This document shows positions 26,552-38,800 of a stretch of 64,000 nt of DNA, piece by piece. The position numbers and the translations under genes were made by a program. This DNA comes from Diprion similis (taxonomy: Eukaryota; Arthropoda; Insecta; Hymenoptera; Diprionidae): assembly GCF_021155765.1 (NCBI RefSeq), contig NC_060112.1, forward strand, positions 13,268,001 to 13,332,000, written 5' to 3'. The stretch's first letter is position 1. Every line of letters begins with the position of its first letter. The notes under the pieces were generated by a model. That model saw nothing but the letters and a program-made list of their open reading frames with translations, was not told the origin of the DNA and did not search any database.

Positions 26552-28146
26552 GTTCTTACATCCCCACTATCATTTTGCGAGGCAATAGATCCGCCAGCCA
26601 ATCAGGAGCCTCTATTTTTCGAAAGGATGTAGATTCGTCCAAGTTCACTACGCCATTGGTCGGTAAAATAGGATAACGGAAATTGGAAATCACACGCATT
26701 AACCGCATGGCCAGACGCCTGCAGAGAGCACTATCGTCGCCCCAGCCAGGCTAGCTTGGTCTACGATTTTTTATGTACCGTAGAGATTTCGAGTGCTTGT
26801 ACAATCTGCCCGAGGCTGCCGCTTGCACTCCGAACGTTCTCTTCTACGTATACGATCGAAATATATCCTACGGGAAAGACCACGTAGCTTACAGCCACAT
26901 ACTCGATGACCCAATTATGTGTCGTCAACGATGCCCGACTGTTGATCTCTCAAATGACGCCGATACATATTTGTCTATCTCGTAAATTGCATTACCCCCT
27001 GTTTCGTGTATTTTATTTTTTTAAATAAATGACGCCCGGTATAAATATTGTTGAAAATCCACACCGTTGCAGGCATCGCGTCTCACCCAATGGAATTCTC
27101 CGTTAGGTTTGAGGTTGAGGAAGGTGAAGTTTCTAGTTAAACTCTCTAGTCATTGGTCAACACCTCTGACGCCCAAATGCGTCGTAAACCAGCGTTGGCT
27201 TGAACTCGAAAACTGCAAAAATCTCCTTTCGGGGTGCAACGGGCTTTCGACCTTTATTTTGATAAAGAGATCAAAGTCTAAATTGCGATCCACCATTACT
27301 GGTTACTTATTGTAGACGGACCATCTTATATACGTATATATATACATATATATATATACGTATATATATGTATGTTGTTGAAGAAATCATTGCATACATT
27401 ATTATTCCCATTCACAAGGTGTTTGTCTCACTTTTAGTTGCCTACCTTGACTGATTACAAAGAATTTTCACTTCATTTTGCCGAAATATTGACTTCAACT
27501 TGCAGTAATGCGTCCGTAATATTTTATATGGTTATATGCCTTCAAATTGTAATGGCAAACGCCGCTGTAGCGAAAAGTGGCGGCTGCATGTCACACGATC
27601 ACTGGCTGGCGAAGCTACCAATCAGGATCCCTACCTCGAATTGAATACGCGCTTGACGTATTCGCGATTCGTGCAAGCTTGGTGTAAACGGGGCCGAAGT
27701 TTGTTAATGCATACAATAAATCACTATTCACAAATAAAATACATATAACATACGTATGTATATGTAATTTTACTTATTCCCTTCAAAAAGGGTCAAATTA
27801 TACACGTAGTAATTTTTTATTTATCTGTCCTGATTTTCTGCTTTAAGTTATCGTCATTTATTATTCAACTAAAAACTTTTGGAGTCTAAAACGATCTCAT
27901 TTTTTGGTTATCTTTCACGTCTCACGTTTCACAAAGCTTTCGCATTTTCACACATGGTATAACGGTCGAACCACACGAGATTATACCGTATTCTAATACC
28001 GTATTCGCTCATCATTTATTTCGCTCACGTCATCCAGAATTTATTTTTTCTCAAATAAACTATGGTACAGTTAACGTTTGATTTCAAAGACGGATGCTTC
28101 TACATTTCAGGTTAGATTTACTCCTTAACTTCTTCCTGCAGAGCCA
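26552..28146. promoter_or_regulatory. Divergent promoter region between osa and NKRF
   Basis: The two start codons point away from each other across 1.6 kb. CCAAT boxes occur at 26598-26602 and, in reverse, at 26655-26659, about 50-110 nt upstream of the osa ATG. Further ATTGG/CCAAT words lie near 27084, 27155 and 27619. NKRF has an acceptor-like TTCTTCCTGCAG just before its ATG, so a non-coding first exon probably lies within this interval. A TA-rich palindromic tract is at 27326-27374. A near-palindrome centred on TACGTA lies about 27738-27765. No protein gene was seen. Confidence 0.6.
27326..27374. repeat. TA-rich palindromic microsatellite
   Basis: Alternating TATATA units interrupted twice by TACGTA. 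The tract is largely self-complementary and could extrude as a cruciform. Confidence 0.8.
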
Positions 28147-30344
28147 ATGAGGATGGAATCAGAAAAGGATTGGGATGTGGAACAATACAAAATGGAGCAT
28201 GAGTGCGATGAGCACTGGGAGTTGAGACGCCGCTTCCTTCTTGCCCACAAAGATAGTTTTCCTGAGGATGAGCTTGTATGTCTGGCACAGGTTTTCACCA
28301 ACGTAGAATTTCTAGGGTGCCGGTACGTCTGCGAACAGAAATAAAACTTTTTAAATTATTATAGTAATTTGTCAGATCCCATATTTTTCATATTTTAATC
28401 ATCGGCGTACCCATTTTTTGTTTACAAACATTGAAATTTGAATGTTTTCATTATATTTTTGAAAATTGATTATTTCAATAATATGAGGCAGCTACTATTT
28501 TTCAATGATTCAACTATTTGATGCTTTTAGCTATCCTGAAGAAACAATGCAGCTTGTGGCAGAATTATCTCATGATATAGCTGCAGATTATCGAGAAAAG
28601 CAAAAAAGTAAATTACAGCGAACTTTTGTTAAGGCATCCGATGCTGCTGGCGCAAAGGCCAAAGGTAGATCAAAAAATTGTGAGTTATTGTAGAATTGAA
28701 GTTATTACAATATTTTTATATCTATAGCTAGAAATTATTGCCACAAATTAAATCACTGAAATATCTTTGAAGATTCAGTATGATATACTTAACGTTCTCC
28801 AAGTACATTTCTGTCTACTAAATGAATGATGGGAGATAATAAGATAATTTTACTATTGTTCACTTACAAAATAATGTCTTTTTCCCAATGTGCTATACAT
28901 TAATATTCATTCATATTTTAGGACTGGTTATAAGTAAACCAGGCAATAGTGGGAATAAATCGGATATTTCATCGAATATGGTCGGTACCCGGGATAGATT
29001 TTCAAATACTGATTTTCTGGTGCACAAAAGAATTAAATTTGATCATATTCGCCCCACTAAAAATCTTCAGAAACGGAGAACAAATAAGCAATTTACGAAT
29101 GATGGCCCATTTGGTAATATCGTTTTGGTTGAACACTCTCAAAACAAATCTACTATAAGTATTCTGACTGATGCAGTAAATGCTAGTGGACAAAACTTAG
29201 AATGGATATTTAAAGAAGATCCAACTGGTTGGTAAGAAAATTTGCATTTCATCACAACCCTTTCATAAATTGAAACGGTTGTGAGATATGAGAATATTTT
29301 CCCATATAATGATATTGTTCTTTTATAATTCACTTCCAAGGGATATTAAAGTAATCAGATTGGTTTACTTTCATGTATGCATCCTGTAACCATATCATAT
29401 TTCGTTTTTTAGTAAATGTGAAATAAAAATAAATTCTAAGAAGTTGACGGAAGCATGTGGCGGAGGGAAAAAAATAGCTAAAAAAAATGCAGCAGATATT
29501 GGAGTGGCAATATTGAAGAAACATTATCACACTATTCAGGTCCGATTCAAAAAGATATTTTCCATCATCAATTACGCAGCATTAGAATAACCAGATGCGT
29601 AATACATTTGCTTAAATTGTTTGTGAAATTTTATTGTAGGTAAAAAAATTGTTTCACGGAGAATCTGAGAAAGTAGTTAGCACTGAGTCTATAAGCAATG
29701 ACTCGTCAACTGAAAATATGTTATCTAATGATAACATAGGAAGAAAACTCATGTTACTTATGGGTTGGAGTGGCGGTGGTCTTGGAAAATCTCAACAAGG
29801 CATTGTCAACCCAGTAACGTAAGTTTGACTCTGCGTGAAGACTGATTTTTACAATCTAATTGAATGATTGTTTGAATTGAAAATTCTAGGGTTACGCAAC
29901 AGGTCAGTAGAGAAGGGCTAGGATTGAAGTCAGGGCAATTCAACCAAAATATTTTGAAGAAAAAATTCCAAGAAACATTGAGGAACTACTTAAATGGTGA
30001 TACAAGAACTGATCTAGTATTTTCTTCAGAGTTCACAAATGAAGAAAGAGCTGTTATTCATCAGTATGTAATAGATCTAACAAAAGATTATAAAAAAAAT
30101 TTTTACAACAAATTATTCATGATCTATCAATTATCAATCATTCATTTGATATATTTTGTACTATTATAGAGTTGCAAGACAGATGGGAGTTAAATCACAT
30201 AGCCACGGTCCAAAGGATGCTCGAACTTTGGTAATATCTCGTAAAATAGATTTATTTGAACTTGTAGCTGAGTTGAAAGAAATGGGAGGCTCAACGGAAA
30301 AGTATGTACTAATTGATCCAGAAGAAGCTGGTAATCCCACTTAG
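28147..30344 (+). CDS. NKRF: NF-kappa-B-repressing factor (NKRF) orthologue
   Basis: Nucleolar RNA-binding partner of the 5'-3' exonuclease XRN2, involved in rRNA processing in vertebrates. There are seven coding exons: 28147-28322, 28531-28664, 28922-29231, 29413-29539, 29640-29818, 29890-30063 and 30170-30344, giving 424 residues. An XTBD (XRN2-binding) domain lies at about 6-75 (HWELRRRFLLAHKDSF, NVEFLGCRYPEETM). A double-stranded-RNA-binding domain follows at about 165-245 (WIFKEDPTGWCKCEI, then CGGGKKIAKKNAADIGVAIL). Next come a G-patch at about 283-325 (LLMGWSGGGLGKSQQGI) and an R3H domain to the end (GVKSHSHG). The C-terminal half aligns with human NKRF almost without gaps. At 424 residues it is much shorter than the 690-residue human protein and has one clear dsRBD. 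The start is the first ATG after an acceptor-like site. Confidence 0.95.
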
Positions 30345-30403
30345 AGAAAACCCTGACTTCTACTACAAGCACTTCTTGCTTATATGCATTGCTGGTCACA
30401 TCC

Positions 30404-30409
30404 AATAAA
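30404..30409 (+). terminator. NKRF: NKRF poly(A) signal
   Basis: AATAAA 60 nt after the stop codon, the first such hexamer downstream. Confidence 0.7.
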
Positions 30410-33404
30410 AGACTAAACGTTATCTTATCAAGTTTTAGTTGAAGGTTGACTCATTATTAATTTTGATTTTATCACTGAATCGTGTTATCAATAAAAAAAA
30501 TTAGGCTCAAGCCCATTTATATACAATAAATCTTACGTCATACTGTCTCTAAGTTAGTGAATGTTCACTCAATTTTTCATGTAAATATCCCAATACGCAT
30601 TGTAATTATTATGTAGATCACATTTATAAAACTAATTATACGTTTGTACTGGCCAAAGTGGTACCTATTTACCAGATGCAGTTTTATTTTTCAATAAAAA
30701 ACGAATATTGCAGTAAAAATATATATTTATTCTGAGATGATTGGCCCGCCACCATACATTCCATCATGATTATATCTCTTTAATTAATTTAATTTTTTAA
30801 GTAATCCGTAGTTTTGGCATTCAGTGGAAAGTGATGTTTTAGTGCCCATATCAGAAGAGATCATTCATTTTTATCGACAGCAATATATTGTTAATATGCT
30901 AGTCACTCAGGCACACCTTATCTTGTTATTGCGAGGTTTTTCTTTGTATTTTATCGAAATATTTCGGCGCTTTCAAAAACTGAATTTATCACGCTATCGC
31001 AAGGTTCAATTAAAACATTAATAATTATCATTCTTTAGCTCGCCAATATTATTATCGAAATCATTAAATCTGATTAGTAAAATTAATGAAACTCTTCTAC
31101 ATAGAAAATGTCTTCTACATAGAAAAATTCTAATTTAACTCAAACGTTTATTGTCAGTATTTTGTGTATATTTGTATATGGGTTTAGTCCAAATTTATCG
31201 TTAAAGGTATTCAAGTGAGTATGAGGTATAGAAAGTAGAATTATGGATGCTTCAATGCGTGCATTATTGATTCAACTTTAGTGTAGTAGCTGTCAGCTGT
31301 AAGGAACAAAAATATCAGTTGTAACCCGTTTTTGAGCAATTTCAATAATGAGGTACGTATAAAAAATTGTTGACACACATACAATCATGTTGAAACGTTA
31401 AGCTATAAGGGAATGTCTCCGAAGAGATAAAACGATATCACAAATATCTTCTAATTATGAATCTATTTAAAAAACTTGAAATTAATTAATTTACAAACTT
31501 TGATTAAAAAATGATGTACATAAAATTGATTTACTAATTTTATTTCGATATGTATGCTATTTTGTGTAGAAAAATTTTTGATCTACGTATAAATATGCTC
31601 TACCATGTCAAAATTTTTTCTAACCTCTACGTGTTATACAATCATTTTTTAATTTCTTGTATGTAAATCATGATTTGTAGTAATTTTGCTCTCCATCTTT
31701 TTCATGTCACATAGGAACGAAAATGTGATGTGCTTATTGTAGTATAATGTACGTGGTAACAAATTTCTTGACATACATATTAATAATCTGTTTCACAAAT
31801 TCATTGGGTATAAATTAGTCAGTAATACAGGGTGGCGACAATTTTTTTCAAATACATTTCTCTCACTGTTCCCATGAAATTTGAATAAACTTGGGCAGCT
31901 TTTATTACCACAGATCCAGAAATTGTGTACCTTCAATATATAAATTTGGATTTAAAAATACATAATACTGTTTCATTTCACACAGATAATTAGAAATCGG
32001 AAATTGGAAAGTTCTCTCAGCTGAATTTACGAAGCATGCCTGCAATTTGAAAACAATTTATGAAGAAAGTACGTTTTTCCTGTGGTCTATCATAATTCTC
32101 TGACTTTTCCCTGACTTTTCTTGATAGACGAAATTCCCTGACTATTAGTTTACATCAGGGATTACATCGTATACTTTGTAAGCAATACATTTAAGCAAAT
32201 TTCAATAAATATAGATGCAAATTAGTAGACAAATTTTGCTTGTATTGGAATTGCTCGATGTATTGTGATAAAAGGACAAGAAAGATCAGTCTAATTAATT
32301 TATCCGTAGCAGAATTTACAGATTTTTATATACTATATACATATGTATGTCATGTGTATATATAAATTGTCGATTGGAAAATAATAAAAAATGAATAGGT
32401 TGTATAAGAAATGTGCTTTAAAATCAATCTATGAATACAAAAACTGATTCCTGTGCATTTCATGGACTACAAAATTTGAAGTACCCTGATGATAAGTAAA
32501 CTGAAAAGAAACATGTCGATTAATTAAACGTAAGATTCTGGATGTTAAAACTACCGAACTAATTAAAACAATGAAAATGTTGAGGATACTTAGGTTATAA
32601 CTAGAAAGCATAATTTTTTAACATATTTTATCACATTGCAATAGCATAAAATCTTACATAATATGTAGATTCTTATCAAGTATTTCACGTTTAGTTCTGA
32701 TTGTATATAAATTTTATATATAATGAGTAATTGGTACTTTGTGCTCTTTGCAACATTCTATCAATAAGGTCGGAACGTTTTCGAAAATTCGCCCACTTTC
32801 CCCAAAGTTTCAACTTTCTAAGAGGTAGATAAAATTTGTTTGCCAAAGATAACTTCAAAACTGTTTGCCATTGTGAACGTGAAGATGAGGGATTGGTAGT
32901 GAGCCACAATGTGCAAATTAGCATTACTTAAATTTTGTTTGTCAATTAAAAATGAGTGGAGGCTTAAAATAAATAAAAAATAATACATTGAATCTGGCGA
33001 CAGTTGCAATGAAGTTTTTGTCATGACATTTAGGTAACGTAAATGTGTAAAGTATAGTTTTTATCTATAAAATAGTAATATTACGAGAACCCTATACCAA
33101 ATTTTTTTTAATAAAACAAAATAAAATATTCCAATAATGTTGGAATGTGAGACGAATTGCGTTAATACCGATCAATTAACAATGTCGAAAATATATCAAT
33201 TCAGTATTGCCATTTACAAATATTGCAGGTCTTTAGAAGACCAAAGGCCCGTTGACTTGTGAACAGTATTTTGAACATTTGAATATAGTTTTCCGCCATC
33301 AAGTCATCAAATTACAAGTCAAGTATAATTTTTTCGATACCATACAGGAATTTAAGTACGCTGTTTAAACGTACAAAATATTGCGAAGTTGTATTATTCA
33401 TTCT
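30410..33404. other. Tail-to-tail intergenic region, NKRF to UAP1
   Basis: Three kilobases of AT-rich DNA. It probably includes the UAP1 3' UTR at the right side, where ATTAAA reads on the minus strand near 33108. A possible degenerate repeat lies at 31826-32150. No protein or RNA gene could be supported. Confidence 0.55.
31826..32150. repeat. Possible degenerate interspersed repeat with CCCTGACTTTT-type units
   Basis: ACAGGGTGGCGAC at the left is followed about 270 nt later by TCTGACTTTTCCCTGACTTTT and then TTCCCTGACTA. The repeated CCCTGAC-T-rich unit looks like decayed mobile-element sequence. The family assignment is not possible by eye. Confidence 0.35.
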
Positions 33405-34823
33405 TTACTGTAAAACAACTGGCCCCTTGAGAATTTTTCCTTTCACATCAAGGTTTTCACCGGCATAAGATAAAAGCGGAGATATCTCAACATCTCCTTC
33501 TACTAAGGCAGCTCCACTGTTCAACAACCACTTCTTGTGTAATTTAATGAGATCATTGTGTGCTGTAGAGGGACAATCCTTCTTGGCTGAATCATTGTTC
33601 TTTAAAGCACTGAATTCTTCATCCCTAGCAACTTCCCAAACAGCAAATTGTTCAGAGAATTGAAAAACATCGAAAACAAACTTTTCTATCTTAATACCAT
33701 TCGGCTTCTCAGGTACAATCCTTACTCCAGACTGATCGACATATGGAATCTTCTTTTTGGCAACATGAAGCTTTAGCTCAAACTCATGCACGTCTGCTAT
33801 CGATTGAAGGAAATCCTTGGTAAAATAATGATTGCATATATTTCCAGCAATGAACTTAAGACGCCCATTCCCATCGCGTAGTGACGCAGTCTCCTCTGTT
33901 ATTTCGCTGTACTCAACTACTTGGTAGACACCATCCACCTGGCAAACGACTCCCACTGCCTCAGTTGGGGATGACTTTTCAACAACCTTAGCTCCGCAGT
34001 CTGCTGAACGTGACAGGCAGTAACCAATGAAGACGGGATCTGCTACCTTGACTAAAATATTATCTACGGAATGCGCGTGAACAGAACGTATGCGCCGCTT
34101 ATCCATGTCTTGCAGGATTCCCTGTACTTTCAAGGCTCTGTACAGTCCCCCATTTCCATCTGGCGCTCTGGCAAGCCGATGTTTTTCGTCCAAGATTATC
34201 TTGCCATCAAAATTAAAGCAAGGCAGCATACCCTGCTCAAACATTAGGACATTCTCTTCTTTCAGGCCGAAATAATTGTTTGCTTTGAAGTAATCTCTGG
34301 TGGTTTTTGTTGTTGCCTCGCTGGTCAGTATGTACCAAGTTATCGAACCTTTTTTCTCATGTCTTTGCTCAGCCAAACTTTCTAACCGACGTATCCGTTC
34401 CGCTTGTAATTGAAACAAACTCTTACCAGATGGTAGACCTACGTTGTACATTCCCTTAGGATAACTCACACCCAGACGGGTTCCCTGCCCTCCTGCCATC
34501 AAGAGTACAGCCGTACGTCCCTCAGCTATTTCTCTGAGACCCAAATCTTGATATTTTTGAATTTCCGCAGGTGTGGAGTTCTGCAGTGAGGCACTCACTT
34601 CACTGGGTATCGGAAGTAGTTTGGCATCTAATTTTACTTGATCGTTGCTCAAAGATGCAACGGCACTTTTGAAGTAGGATGAAATCTCTTTCAGATTTTG
34701 TTCCTCAATATCCCGAATGAGTAGTAATTTTTGATCATCACTAATTTCATCCCAAAATTGTAACAGATGGTCTTGATTAAACTCCCGCAATTTTGATAAT
34801 AATTTTTCAACGTCCGTTGCCAT
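33405..34823 (-). CDS. mmy: UDP-N-acetylhexosamine pyrophosphorylase (UAP1 / mummy)
   Basis: Cytosolic enzyme that joins UTP and GlcNAc-1-phosphate to give UDP-GlcNAc and pyrophosphate. This is the last step of the hexosamine pathway feeding chitin, N-glycans, GPI anchors and O-GlcNAc. The 472-residue protein carries the nucleotide-binding loop LLMAGGQGTRLG (about 107-118) followed by YPKGMYNVGLPS. It also has the uridine/sugar-site block APDGNGGLYRAL, VHAHSVDNILVKVADP, GAKVVEKSSPTEAVGVVC, PNGIKIEKFVFDVFQF and the C-terminal EISPLLSYAGENLD. The closest ATG with family-like N-terminus is 34821-34823; an in-frame GTG at 34860 is not a plausible start. The coding region is one uninterrupted exon, unlike every neighbour. 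All motifs are intact, so it should be active. Confidence 0.97.
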   Translation of the reverse strand: MATDVEKLLSKLREFNQDHLLQFWDEISDDQKLLLIRDIEEQNLKEISSYFKSAVASLSNDQVKLDAKLLPIPSEVSASLQNSTPAEIQKYQDLGLREIAEGRTAVLLMAGGQGTRLGVSYPKGMYNVGLPSGKSLFQLQAERIRRLESLAEQRHEKKGSITWYILTSEATTKTTRDYFKANNYFGLKEENVLMFEQGMLPCFNFDGKIILDEKHRLARAPDGNGGLYRALKVQGILQDMDKRRIRSVHAHSVDNILVKVADPVFIGYCLSRSADCGAKVVEKSSPTEAVGVVCQVDGVYQVVEYSEITEETASLRDGNGRLKFIAGNICNHYFTKDFLQSIADVHEFELKLHVAKKKIPYVDQSGVRIVPEKPNGIKIEKFVFDVFQFSEQFAVWEVARDEEFSALKNNDSAKKDCPSTAHNDLIKLHKKWLLNSGAALVEGDVEISPLLSYAGENLDVKGKILKGPVVLQ

Positions 34824-35253
34824 CGCGATTGATTTTGAGCCTTGATTTATTTTACTGCACACAGCTGTGTACTATCTTCAATATTCATTCGTTAATTATA
34901 GACAACCTGGGCCGGTAAAAGTCTCAAGTATTATATTAGGTGAAAGTCTACGTGTGACAAATGATACGAGTGACAGGCGTTTGAATACGTGACATTTCAA
35001 CCTGCACGATACGCCGACTTAACCCTACCCAAACCCGCCTACGCCCACCTTCCATGTGATAGGTAGTTTACATTTGATTGGGCAAAGGTGCTTTCGAAAT
35101 AATGTTCTCTAATTATTTACATTCACAATTACATCCCTCTCTCCATAACGGAGAAATGAAAGGGATGTCGAAACACCGATAGCCGATAGGTTATCTTACC
35201 TGTGGAATTTGTGCGCGTGGCAGGTAACGAGACTCGTCATGTCTCTGGCTATA

Positions 35254-35261
35254 TGACGTCA
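35254..35261. promoter_or_regulatory. Perfect CRE (TGACGTCA)
   Basis: Exact palindromic CREB/ATF consensus, about 430 nt upstream of the UAP1 start codon. Confidence 0.5.
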
Positions 35262-35292
35262 CACTATGGACCAGCGGCACGAGATTTTGAAT

Positions 35293-35304
35293 TTTGGCGC
35301 GAAA
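35293..35304. promoter_or_regulatory. E2F-type site (TTTGGCGCGAAA)
   Basis: It matches the TTTSGCGC/GCGCGAAA E2F consensus on both strands and sits 31 nt from the CRE. Confidence 0.5.
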
Positions 35305-35896
35305 TGCATTCCTCAGAGACGCTCAGAGCCTGCCCATTTCCCACATTAATGTTGTAATTATTTTTATAAAATTTAGAGCCATTTGGATTGATTCTCTATA
35401 AAAAGAAATGTAACTCTGTAGGAATAGCTTCGTCAATTTAGTCAAAATAACATTTGGCACGTTGGAACTGAACATTTGTGCTCAACTATTCGGTCAATGG
35501 TGCATCATTAATTCGTTACAACAAATTTCCTACCATTATTCTGATGTCATTATTTTCCGTTTACACATTACTTGAAGTCTAAAATGTTTGACGTAAAATG
35601 AGATATGATGTGAAATGGAACTGAACTTCAAAGTTAACAATAACGTAACTTTATATCGTGTGTTAAGACACGAGATATTTTGAGTAGTAATTAACACGTG
35701 TAATTGGAAAGTAGCACGTATATTAAAACACTCTTAGCATTTCACCTATTCAAACAGAAGGTAAAACGCATACGGCATAAATGTGTCAAAATAAATATAA
35801 ATTTGTTTACGGAAGTTACAAAATTATCAACCAGTCTCTGCAAGGTATAATAAACTTCAGCATTTTTCATCTTGGATAACAGTGATCAAAATTTGA

Positions 35897-38800
35897 TTAG
35901 CAATCGAAATGAGAATAAAAAAGTGCAATTGCGGGATCCTCTGTTTCACACGTGATGAGAACATCTCTGAATTTGTCTAATATTTGTAACAATTGCGATC
36001 TTCGAATATTTTCAAGATACATAATTTCCTCGAGATGATGACTGCCCTTTAGATACCCAAGTCTACACAATTTATCTAGTAAAATCATATCCTCCGAAGG
36101 AATTGCGAAACCATCTGTTTGATACTCAAAAATTCCACTTGTCCCACGTAAGGCAGGAGAAGCCCCTGTATCGCTTTCTCCTGGTGTACCGGCAGATGTG
36201 TCATTGCCTTCCCAGCTGTGTTGATTTTTCGTAGACTCATTCAGCCCAGAATCATCTTCTGTTATACTTGTCTGCAAGATAGAATCGAGTACTTGTCTCT
36301 TTATTTCGCATGCGATGAGGGTGTTCATTACATTTTCGAAATTCATATATTACCATTTTTTGGCAACCATGCAGGGTTGGCATATATTGAACGTAAGTAT
36401 GCAGCTGGAGTAACAAATGATTTCTCAATAGCCAAATTATTATTTTCACTAATTGAGTCTGTTGCTGAGGTTGGCTCAGGGGATTCAATTTTTGGCTAAT
36501 TGATGTCGGTAAAGAAAAATCACTGATCACCTGTAAACCAACAGAAATATTCAAGTTTGTAATGTATGATGAAGCAAATAACAGAATATTACACGTGTCC
36601 AAAGGTGAATGTTCGGCTTGCATGTCGAGTCTGTTTCTTATCGTTAAGTCAAATATGTCTTAACAATGGAGACACAGAAAGATATATCAACAAGATTTTC
36701 AGTAACTTTGGAATTCTCTAGCCTAAATATTATTTTTTCACATTACCATTATATATTTGTAATGCATTCTGTGACAATACCTGTAGTAGACACAATCCTG
36801 GAAATTGTTCTGAAAATGCATCTAATAATTGAGCCGTGAGGACAGCATCTGGAGCTACGACATATACGTTACTTTCGCACAGGGGATAGATAATGGTAGC
36901 CTTTGCCCAATATACTAAATGTCCAGTCAGTTGAAATACCTTGGCAAAGATGATACTTGTTAGTAATTAAAAAGCTACAACGTGAATATTATCAAAACTT
37001 GGATGTAGCGAAAATGAAATCCTATTGAGTATACACGTAATCCTCAATATTCATTCAATTATTTCAGTAATTGATACAGTATTATTGCCAAATATTTTTT
37101 AAAAAAGGTAGACGTATTTTCAATTAAAATTATTATTATGGCTCACCTGTGCTAAGCTGAGATCTGAATCTGCAGCTAATGTTTGAAGACTTTTGAGTGG
37201 GCTGTACATTTGTATAAGACGTACAAGCGCTGGAGCCGAGTCAGCAGGAAGCGAATCTAACAAATCTAAAGGCTCTATCAAAAGTAGTAAGCCATGATAC
37301 GGTCGTAAACTTTCGAGGCATCTGAAGTAAATAATTTTATTTAAAACTTGAATAATTTGATTATTAGTAGCATTGCGATGTTGCTGAAGTTAGCTGTCAT
37401 AATTTATTAAAATATGATAGTAATTCACAATCATTCATGGCTAAAAATTATGTACAAACTATTTGGAGGGAATTAAATGATGATAATCATAATGAATTAC
37501 CTGTCAATTATTTCCGGGTTCATAATGAATCCTTTTTTGTGAGATTGATGAACTTTTTGAGGTAGACAAAAGCTAACTTGTATCCATTTATTAACCATGA
37601 TGTTTATTACTCCTGATGTGCTCAAGCTATTGAAGACAGACTTCAAATCTCGAGCGAGGGAACTTCGTTGTAATATAAGTTCATAAGGCGATTCATCAGA
37701 TTCACTTTCCTCTTCTGATCTGAATCATGTATTTAAAAATAACATCCGCGTACAAACGACATCTAGGAGTATTCCAATTTTACAAAAAGTGATATTATAA
37801 AATTACCGGGCAGCTACTTCGTCATGAGTAGAAACCATCACTTTTATTTCGTCAGTAAGAAATCCACATCTTTTTTCCTCGTGTCTCAAAGCTATTCCCA
37901 GTCTGTAAAATATGACAGCTAGTAAAAAATAGAAGAAATATATAAGCTCTTAACTACTGGTGATAAAAATCGAATTTATGAGTCAATAAGCTAAGGTAAG
38001 TGTAGGTTTCAGTAAATATTTGAAGTTACACGTAATTTATCCTCAAAGTTACCTTTTACTGAGATCGTAGTAACATTTAACAACAGAGTGATTCGCTTGT
38101 GCCTGCAAAGCGAATACTATATTGAAAAGCATGGATGAATTTACATCTTTTAGTCCCCTAGATGGAAGCAAAGTAGGGTGTCCAACAAAGCGTACATTAT
38201 TGACTTTGAGTTCAAACTTCAATTCACAAAGCTCTGGCTTAACAGCAAAGAGGGTGGACAAAACTTCGTCCGATAAGCCAGTAAGATTCCCATTGCTTAT
38301 ATTGGATGTTGGAAATGGTGACGACTGAAAATTATTTAAATAATGAAAAATAAACACATATCGGATAATAATTATACTTCACATTGATTACAGTCACCTT
38401 ATTAATTGCTCCAACCAAATTTACATATCATAAAAAATTGATCAGATTTTAAATATTTTTGATACATTATATGTAATGTGATAAAAGTAATGTAAAAGGA
38501 AATAAGAATGCCAATCTCGCATATACAAGAAAATGAGGAGTAACACTAATGGACTATGTGTTTGCAAATATAGATCGACAGGAAAGAAATAAAAATTGTA
38601 AAATGGAAAAGCGAATGAATCAAAAGGAGTTGAAGAAAGGACAATTACCAAACAAGATATTTATAGTTTTGTACAACTCCTCTACCTTCTTAGACATATC
38701 ATATGAAACATACTGTAGGAAAATTGATTACAATTTACATGAAAATAAAGCAAGAGTTGTGGTCTTATCAAAAGTGATATTGATGTAAGAGTTTGTGATC

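Larger units (their letters stand above)
34824..35896. promoter_or_regulatory. UAP1 promoter region and NPRL3 3' flank
   Basis: The UAP1 start faces this interval and the NPRL3 stop is at its right end. A palindromic CRE, TGACGTCA, lies at 35254-35261. An E2F-type palindrome, TTTGGCGCGAAA, lies at 35293-35304. No coding sequence was found. Confidence 0.5.

Noticed and set aside
30824..31021. 65-residue plus-strand frame after NKRF
   Set aside because: No domain, no conserved neighbours, AT-rich; likely chance.
34824..34862. N-terminal extension of UAP1 from an upstream start
   Set aside because: The extended frame begins with GTG, not ATG; the ATG at 34821-34823 gives the family N-terminus.
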